Positions 58,167-64,000 of a stretch of DNA of 64,000 nt are shown piece by piece. The stretch is taken from NCBI GenBank assembly GCA_020634245.1, contig JACKCC010000025.1:1-64000 (forward strand). The letters are read 5' to 3'. A program made the translations under genes and the position numbers. Positions within the stretch are counted from its first letter, which is position 1; each line of letters starts with the position of its first letter. The stretch is from Ardenticatenaceae bacterium (lineage in GTDB: Bacteria > Chloroflexota > Anaerolineae > Promineifilales > Promineifilaceae). A model generated the notes under the pieces. That model ran no database searches and was not told the DNA's origin. It saw nothing but the letters and a program-made list of their open reading frames with translations.

Positions 58167-61100
58167 CTAGTTCACACTTACACCCAAAGCAGACAATGGG
58201 CCAGTGCCGACCTTTTCTCGCGAGGCCTTTGGCTTTTCAAACGGAAGTGTAAACCAGAATGTACTGCCCTGCCCTGGTACACTATCGACACCAATTTGGC
58301 CGCCATGCAATTCCACTAATTTCTTCGTGATAGGCATTCCCAGGCCGGTACCACCTACGCTACGGTTCAAGCTGCCATCCACCTGGCGGAACTGCTCAAA
58401 CACAACATCGATGTCTTCAGGTTTGATACCAATACCCGTATCCCGAACGAAAATTCGGACCATATCCTTTTCCAATTCCATACCCAGTGTTACGCTTCCC
58501 TTTTCAGTAAACTTGATAGCGTTACCCATAATGTTCCACAAAACCTGGCGCAATCGAGTACGATCGGCAGTAATTGTACTCACGGCATCGCCCAGGTCCA
58601 GAATCAAGTCCAACTGCTTTTCCTGGGCCAAAGGATTGGCGGTAGCCAGAATATCATGGGCCATCTGCCGCAAATCAAGCTCTTCGTAACGGAGTTCCAT
58701 ACGCCCGGCTTCAATTTTAGACATATCCAAAATGTCGCCGATCAAATCGCGTAGATGGGTGCCGCTGTCTTTAATTAGACGTACATCCTGATCCATTCGT
58801 TCATTCAGGTCGCCATCCAGCCCTTCCAGAAGTACATCGGCAAAACCAATGATGGAGTTGAGCGGAGTACGCAGTTCGTGGCTCATACTGGCCAAAAATT
58901 CTGATTTGAGCCGGTCAACTTCACGCAGTTTACTGGAAGTTTCTACCTGAATCGCATACATGGCCGCATTTTGCACGGCAACTGCAATTTGGGAAGCCAG
59001 GGTGCGCTGTACCTGCATGGCTTCTTCTGAGAAAAAACCTACCTTGTCGGATTGCAAATCCATGACGCCAATAAGGCGGCTGCCGACGATTAAGGGAATG
59101 GCCATTTCAGCGCGTGTGTGCGGCAGCAGCGGATGGGGAAGGAAATCAACAATTTTGCGAACATCGTTTTCGATGAAGCCTTTCCGGGTACGGGCGGCGC
59201 GCGCCACCAGGGAATCGGCGTTGAAACGGATGTTGCGTCCTTCCAATACCATGATTTGGCCAACGTCACCGGCACCGGCCCGCAAGACTAACGAGTTGCT
59301 TTCTTCGTCCACCAGGTAAATGTGGGCATGGTAGAGGCCAAAACGCAATTTTACGAGTTCCACTACGGTTTGCAGCAGGTTGTCAACTTCGAGGATGGTG
59401 GATGCGGCCGTACTCACTTCAGCCACGGTTCGTAGTTCGGTGGCCAACTGCTCTTGCCCGCTTAATGCATCCTGGGTCTGTTCGAAAAGCCGGGCCGCTT
59501 CTAGCGCCTCGGATATTTGCCGGGCGATGGCGTCGAGGAATTCGCTGTCTTGTTCGGTTAAGGGTTTGTTGGGATCGTGCTCAATGCCGATGCTGCCGAT
59601 AGACTGGCCACGAATGGTCAGGGGCAGGTTTATTTCCCCGTCGGTTTGTTTTTCACTCTCGACAGTTTGCCCGTTGCCAGGTTGGAGTACGGGCACGGCC
59701 GTTGCCGCATCATTTGCCAGCGGCTGCACCCCTACCTTGCTGTACAAAAACCCTTTGACAGGGAGTTTGTTTGATTGGTAATCTTTCCACCCATCGCGGC
59801 TCATATAACGCTGCAAAGTGTCCAATTCACGCAGCCGGTCTTCCATTTCCTGGCGCAGACGGGTACTTTCGATAGCAACTGCTATCTGACCACACAAACC
59901 TTCAAGCAGAATCTGATCGTTTTCATCCAAGGCTCCGGTTACATCGTGCTGCACGTCCAAAATACCAATAATGGCCTCACCCATTTTGATGGGGACGGCA
60001 ATTTCACCCTTGGTTTTGGGCAAAAGCGGGTTGGACTGCCAGTTGGGATCATTGGCGATGTTTGGGCGCAATACGGTTTTGCCGGTTGCTGCGGCCGTAC
60101 CAATGAGACCAACACCCATGGGCATGGAATGGTGCATAGCAACCATCTGCTCACCGGTTTGCCCGTAGCCGACGACCAAGGCCATCACATCTAATGACGG
60201 ATCGTGCTGCAAAATTTGTACATGATAATAGTTGAATGTTTCTTTGACCAGAGTCACGATACGATTATAAAGGTGTGGCAAGTTGGGGGCAGCAGCGATT
60301 TCCTGCGTAATTTGGGTGGAAAGTCGCACCTGATGGCTGCGATGTTCCAAAGATTCCTGGATTTGTCTTTCTAGTTTGTAGCGTGCAGTGATGTCCTGGC
60401 TATTGGATAGAAAGTGAGTGATTTCGCCGTCGCTGTTTCGAATGGGCGTGATGCTTTTTTCTTCGTAATAAATTTCACCATTCTTTTTGCGGTTAATGGT
60501 AACAGCGTTGAACTCTTTGCCGGCCAGAATGGTTTCCCAAAGACCTTTGTAATATTTTTCGTCGTGCATGCCGGATTTGAGGACGCTGAGGGTCTTGCCC
60601 GCAATCTCCTTTTCGGTATATCCGGTTAATTCCTCGAAAGCAGGGTTGACATATTCAACGCACCCTTTGATGTCGGTAATCACAACGGGGTTGGCGGCTT
60701 GTTCCACGGCACTGGATAGTTTTTGCAGGTTTGCTTCGGATGTCTTTTCTTCCGTGACGTCTTGCATGTGCATCATAAATCCGAGTAAATTACCGTTTAC
60801 ATCATACAAGCTGCCGACGTTGTTGATTGACCAACGGATTACTCCTGCTTTGCTGAGGTATCGAGCTTCGACCTGGAGACTGGTAATTTCGCCAGAACGC
60901 AGGCGAGGCATTTCTTCTTTGTACAGGCCCATCATATCAGGATGAAGGATGTCGGGTATTGACATTTGCATTAATTCTTTCTGGGTATAACCTGTGAAAT
61001 TGCAGAATGCTTCGTTAACCTGGAGGAAACGGCCGTCTACACTAAAAATGGATGTACCGGCGGCTGTGTTATTGAATGCGCTTTGGAAGCGAAGTTCGCT

Positions 61101-61490
61101 CTCTTGTAAAGAGGATTCCACCCATTTGCGATCGGTAATGTCATTGGCAATGAAACTCAATATCTCAATATCGCCGGCTTCGCTGACGTGGGCGGCCAAT
61201 TTAGCCGAAACAGGGATTTTTAGTCCCTCCGGGTTGAACAAGTTGAGTTCACCCTGCCAAACTCCGGTGGAAACGGCCGTATCCCGCATCGTAGCAAAAT
61301 CATCTTGACCGTCTGCCAACAAGTCGGCTATGTGGAAATGGGTGTAATTTTCATCGAACAAGGCCAGCAGCAAACGGCCGTTCTCATTGATCTTCACAAT
61401 TCGACCATCCGGTTCCAGGATAGCCACAAAATCGGCAACCTTTTCCAAGAATTGATAGAAATTGGCATAGAGGTTTTGCTCTTTACTCAT
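58167..61490 (-). CDS. Large PAS/GAF sensor histidine kinase
   Basis: A 1107-residue cytosolic kinase; the ATG at 61490 follows 'gagg' and lies one base after the stop of the upstream sensor gene. In order: three PAS domains (about 10-120, 130-250, 255-375; FQSAFNNTAAGTSIFSVDGR, VVITDIKGCVEYVNPAFEEL), a GAF domain (about 395-560), a divergent GAF-like domain with the motif MSRDGWKDYQ and GFLYSKVG (about 560-675), a further GAF (about 690-850), HisKA with SMSHELRTPLNSIIGFADV (His871) and HATPase_c with VGGTGLGMPITKKLVELHGG. No membrane helix. Such chains combine several cues, perhaps redox or small molecules. A single-domain receiver gene lies downstream. Confidence 0.92.
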   Translation of the reverse strand: MSKEQNLYANFYQFLEKVADFVAILEPDGRIVKINENGRLLLALFDENYTHFHIADLLADGQDDFATMRDTAVSTGVWQGELNLFNPEGLKIPVSAKLAAHVSEAGDIEILSFIANDITDRKWVESSLQESELRFQSAFNNTAAGTSIFSVDGRFLQVNEAFCNFTGYTQKELMQMSIPDILHPDMMGLYKEEMPRLRSGEITSLQVEARYLSKAGVIRWSINNVGSLYDVNGNLLGFMMHMQDVTEEKTSEANLQKLSSAVEQAANPVVITDIKGCVEYVNPAFEELTGYTEKEIAGKTLSVLKSGMHDEKYYKGLWETILAGKEFNAVTINRKKNGEIYYEEKSITPIRNSDGEITHFLSNSQDITARYKLERQIQESLEHRSHQVRLSTQITQEIAAAPNLPHLYNRIVTLVKETFNYYHVQILQHDPSLDVMALVVGYGQTGEQMVAMHHSMPMGVGLIGTAAATGKTVLRPNIANDPNWQSNPLLPKTKGEIAVPIKMGEAIIGILDVQHDVTGALDENDQILLEGLCGQIAVAIESTRLRQEMEDRLRELDTLQRYMSRDGWKDYQSNKLPVKGFLYSKVGVQPLANDAATAVPVLQPGNGQTVESEKQTDGEINLPLTIRGQSIGSIGIEHDPNKPLTEQDSEFLDAIARQISEALEAARLFEQTQDALSGQEQLATELRTVAEVSTAASTILEVDNLLQTVVELVKLRFGLYHAHIYLVDEESNSLVLRAGAGDVGQIMVLEGRNIRFNADSLVARAARTRKGFIENDVRKIVDFLPHPLLPHTRAEMAIPLIVGSRLIGVMDLQSDKVGFFSEEAMQVQRTLASQIAVAVQNAAMYAIQVETSSKLREVDRLKSEFLASMSHELRTPLNSIIGFADVLLEGLDGDLNERMDQDVRLIKDSGTHLRDLIGDILDMSKIEAGRMELRYEELDLRQMAHDILATANPLAQEKQLDLILDLGDAVSTITADRTRLRQVLWNIMGNAIKFTEKGSVTLGMELEKDMVRIFVRDTGIGIKPEDIDVVFEQFRQVDGSLNRSVGGTGLGMPITKKLVELHGGQIGVDSVPGQGSTFWFTLPFEKPKASREKVGTGPLSALGVSVN

Positions 61491-61491
61491 A

Positions 61492-64000
61492 TCATGCCTC
61501 ATGATCTTCGCCTAGATAAATGTAAGTCTTTCGTCCCAGCGTGCGGCCAATTTCTTGAACGGCCGTACGCATAATCGTTTCCACATCAGCCGAACTACGA
61601 ATTCTCTGTGTAATCTGGCGCAGCATCTGTTCGCGTTGGGCACGAGACCTTTCATTGACCAGAAAACGCATATTTTCAATATTCGAACTAACCAAAGCCG
61701 CTATCTGACGCAGCAAGCTTTCATCACTGGCTTTGAACGTCTGGTCTTCCTTATACCCCACATTCATCACGCCAACCACATCATTACCAACAACTAGAGG
61801 GATGTGTAAAGATAAGGCAAAAACACCGTCCAAAGCCCCCTGCACAACGCGATTCTCTTGTAGAATCTCCTGCATAGGCGTTTCGGTCACAGGTATTTGA
61901 ACCCCTAATGACAAGCCCAAATCATCATTCGACGTTGCAATAACTTCAAAATACTCTTTAGAGTCAGTTAACAACGATATACTGGTTTGTTGAACGCCCA
62001 TGATTTTTGTCGTTTCATCCACAGAAACCTGATATATATCGTTCAATGAAGAGGCATGATTGAGAGCAGCACTCATCTCATTCAACAGCCCCAATCGCTG
62101 GGCTTGTTCCTCAGTTTGAGCCAGTGCTATCTGCGTTTGATCCGTTAAGCGCAGATTTTCAATTCGCGCTTGCAACTGTTCTGTAACCGATCGAATAATC
62201 TCGGCAATTTCGGCATCAACCTCATCTTCATCTTCATCTGGCAAAACAGCCAGCCGGCCGATCGTTTCGCCGTGAATCGAGATGGGTTGAATAAGGGGTT
62301 TAGCCGACTGCCCACCGCTGCCGGTTTCTAACCACAAATCAGCTTCTTCAGAAATGCTCGGCTTGAGCGAACCAACCTGACCGCGATTATAGACGTAACC
62401 CATCTCTTCCGGCGTGACGTAGTTGAGAAAATCTTGCCAGCCTTCCCGTGTTAAACGACGGGTCAAGTCAGCTAATTCATTGGCCTGTTTAGCCAATTTC
62501 TCCTCAACTTGTATACGGTCTGTAATATCATGCACAAATCCGATAACGGCCGTTACCTTGCCATCCACATCTTTCAAAGGAGCCTTAATCGTATGAAGAT
62601 AGCGTTGTTCACCATCGACAACCGCCGGTTCGCTATCAATAACTTTCAACTGGCCGGATTCCATGATTTCCAGGTCATCGGCCCAGAAACCCCGGATACC
62701 TTCCTCAGGATTCCCCTTGACAATGTCTTCAGGAAAGCCAATATCCAAATCGTTCTTGCCGATGAACTCTTTGGGCGAGATTTGGAAGGCATCGGCATAC
62801 CCTTTGTTAACCATCTGGTAACGATGATCCCGGTCTTTGACAAAAATCCAGTCCGGTGTCGAATCAATGATGGTGCGCAATAAAGTTTCATTAGCGCGAA
62901 CCCTCCCTTCGGCCATCTTCTGTTCGGTGATATCCTGTGCCAGACCAATGAAGTAAAGGATATTGCCATTCTCATCCTTCACCGCCGACCCGTTTGTAGT
63001 GTACCAGCGCCACTCACCGTTCTTATGACGCTGACGGTAGACAATGCCGTGCTCGCTTTTGCCGGTAACGGCAATCTCTTCCATAAAAGTAAAAGCGTTA
63101 GCAATATCATCGGGGTGCAAAAATTCCGTAAAAGAATGTCCTTCTCCTTCTTCTACTGAATAGCCAAGTAGGTCCGTCCATGCTGGCGAGAGATAGGTGA
63201 AATTCCCATCAGGTGTCAAGGTAAAGACAATTTCACTCGCGTTGTCCAGAATGGTACGATACTGCTCTTCGTTTTCTTGTACCTCGTTTAGCAGGCGGAC
63301 ATTTTCCAGCGCGATGGCGATTTGCGCGGCCAGCGTGGTTTGGATGTTGACGCTGTCTATGTCAAAGGCGTTAGTCTGGTTGGCTTGCACATCCAGCACG
63401 CCGACGAGCTTATCACCGCTGATCATTGGCACCGCCATTTCAGAGCGGGTTTCCGGCAGCAGCGGGTGCGACAAGAAACCGGGGTCTGTCTGTACGTCGT
63501 TAATGATAACGCCTTGGCGGGTGCGGGCTGCACGGGCGACCAGAGATTGTTCCTGTGTCAGTGGAATGCGCCGGTCTTCGGCCGTCATCTTGCGTCCCAC
63601 TTCACCGGCGCCAGCGGACAAGACCAGAGTTTCGCCTTGTGGGTCGAGCAGATAGATGTGCGTATGGTACAGGTTGAATTGTTCTTTGGTCAAATCAACC
63701 ACCTCTTGCAGCAGCTTTTCCTGCTCAAGCGTCGTAGCTACGGTCTTAGAAAGTTCAGCAACAATCTGCAGGTCTTGTGCTTGTTTGGCTATTGCCTCCT
63801 CATTACGTTTACGCTCGGTGATGTCCTGGTTTGCACCATAGATGCGCAAAATATTACCGTATTCATCGCGCTCAAGGTTGATATTAACCGAGACGTAGCC
63901 GATGCCGCCGTCAGCGTAAAGAATGCGATGCTCCAATAAATTATCGTAATGCCGGCCCGAAGAGGTGAGTGTCCGCTCGATTTCGGCGCCCACCATGGGT
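61492..64000 (-). CDS. Multi-PAS/GAF sensor protein, start outside the window
   Basis: At least 835 residues; the first visible residues (NILRIYGANQDITERK) are the end of a PAS/PAC unit, so the protein starts right of the window. After it come a GAF domain (SLVARAARTRQGVIINDVQT), two PAS domains (VFTLTPDGNFTYLSPAWTDL; LLRTIIDSTPDWIFVKDRDH), a divergent GAF-like domain with LTREGWQDFLNYV and GYVYNRGQVGSL, and a final GAF domain (about 660-815). No kinase domain is present at the C-terminus: it ends QEIGRTLGRKTYIYLGEDHEA. The next gene starts 1 base later and carries the kinase, so the two are probably a coupled sensor pair or the products of a gene split. Confidence 0.88.
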   Translation of the reverse strand, partial: PMVGAEIERTLTSSGRHYDNLLEHRILYADGGIGYVSVNINLERDEYGNILRIYGANQDITERKRNEEAIAKQAQDLQIVAELSKTVATTLEQEKLLQEVVDLTKEQFNLYHTHIYLLDPQGETLVLSAGAGEVGRKMTAEDRRIPLTQEQSLVARAARTRQGVIINDVQTDPGFLSHPLLPETRSEMAVPMISGDKLVGVLDVQANQTNAFDIDSVNIQTTLAAQIAIALENVRLLNEVQENEEQYRTILDNASEIVFTLTPDGNFTYLSPAWTDLLGYSVEEGEGHSFTEFLHPDDIANAFTFMEEIAVTGKSEHGIVYRQRHKNGEWRWYTTNGSAVKDENGNILYFIGLAQDITEQKMAEGRVRANETLLRTIIDSTPDWIFVKDRDHRYQMVNKGYADAFQISPKEFIGKNDLDIGFPEDIVKGNPEEGIRGFWADDLEIMESGQLKVIDSEPAVVDGEQRYLHTIKAPLKDVDGKVTAVIGFVHDITDRIQVEEKLAKQANELADLTRRLTREGWQDFLNYVTPEEMGYVYNRGQVGSLKPSISEEADLWLETGSGGQSAKPLIQPISIHGETIGRLAVLPDEDEDEVDAEIAEIIRSVTEQLQARIENLRLTDQTQIALAQTEEQAQRLGLLNEMSAALNHASSLNDIYQVSVDETTKIMGVQQTSISLLTDSKEYFEVIATSNDDLGLSLGVQIPVTETPMQEILQENRVVQGALDGVFALSLHIPLVVGNDVVGVMNVGYKEDQTFKASDESLLRQIAALVSSNIENMRFLVNERSRAQREQMLRQITQRIRSSADVETIMRTAVQEIGRTLGRKTYIYLGEDHEA

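Overview
The window looks like chromosomal DNA of a Chloroflexota bacterium, probably an Anaerolineae-type (Promineifilum-like) filament former. This is inferred from several things together. A secreted multiheme cytochrome has the short N-terminal 'YLPLILNG' motif typical of exported proteins in that group. The Tad pilus locus is a minimal, secretin-less set as in monoderms. There are many GAF/PAS sensor kinases, and the palindrome ACGGCCGT is very abundant (about 80 copies counted by eye in 64 kb). No rRNA, tRNA or CRISPR array was recognised.

Layout. 1-406: end of an IS3-family element. 477-4803: histidine kinase with a degenerate receiver, mutY, and a TPR protein bracketed by an inverted repeat. 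4901-10396: oligopeptide ABC transporter genes (binding protein, a frameshift-riddled oppD, an intact oppF; no permeases), then a decayed response-regulator gene. 10458-19218: rimK, then a co-directional envelope-glycan set (DPM1-like GT2, methyltransferase, four polytopic GT-C-like membrane proteins). 19379-26536: DegU/DegS-like two-component pair, a 49-aa Flp pilin with its own terminator, and tadZ-tadA-tadB-tadC. 26590-31083: comF-type gene, hpf, LMW phosphatase, HNH protein, NIF3-like protein, kbl. 31200-38933: two paralogous 109-aa proteins of unknown function, beta-CASP nuclease, RNase D, sugar-nucleotide epimerase, recJ, YihY. 39202-40465: an ISH3-like insertion sequence that cuts off the 3' end of a beta-propeller gene. 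41585-46767: MptB-like mannosyltransferase, GAF histidine kinase, psuG, CBM48-like protein. 46955-50299: polar amino-acid ABC transporter whose binding protein is an in-frame tandem duplication. 50365-52056: decaheme cytochrome c. 52336-56281: an unknown protein, an effector-associated-domain/CHAT (caspase-like) protein and a Cas4-like Fe-S nuclease in tight co-directional order; this is the best candidate for a new conflict/defence-type module. 56342-57532: THUMP-like methyltransferase. 57554-64000: response regulator and two giant PAS/GAF sensors; the last runs off the right edge.

How the genes fit together. The DegS/DegU-like pair probably controls the adjacent pilus genes. The GT2 and GT-C proteins, the epimerase and the MptB-like enzyme point to polyprenyl-phosphate-linked envelope glycans. 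MutY, RecJ, RNase D, the beta-CASP enzyme and HPF are housekeeping. The CHAT-centred group has no obvious housekeeping role. Low-complexity short repeats recur both between genes and inside several open reading frames. Functional names rest on motif recognition by eye, not database searches; start codons were chosen by Shine-Dalgarno sequence and domain boundaries where possible.
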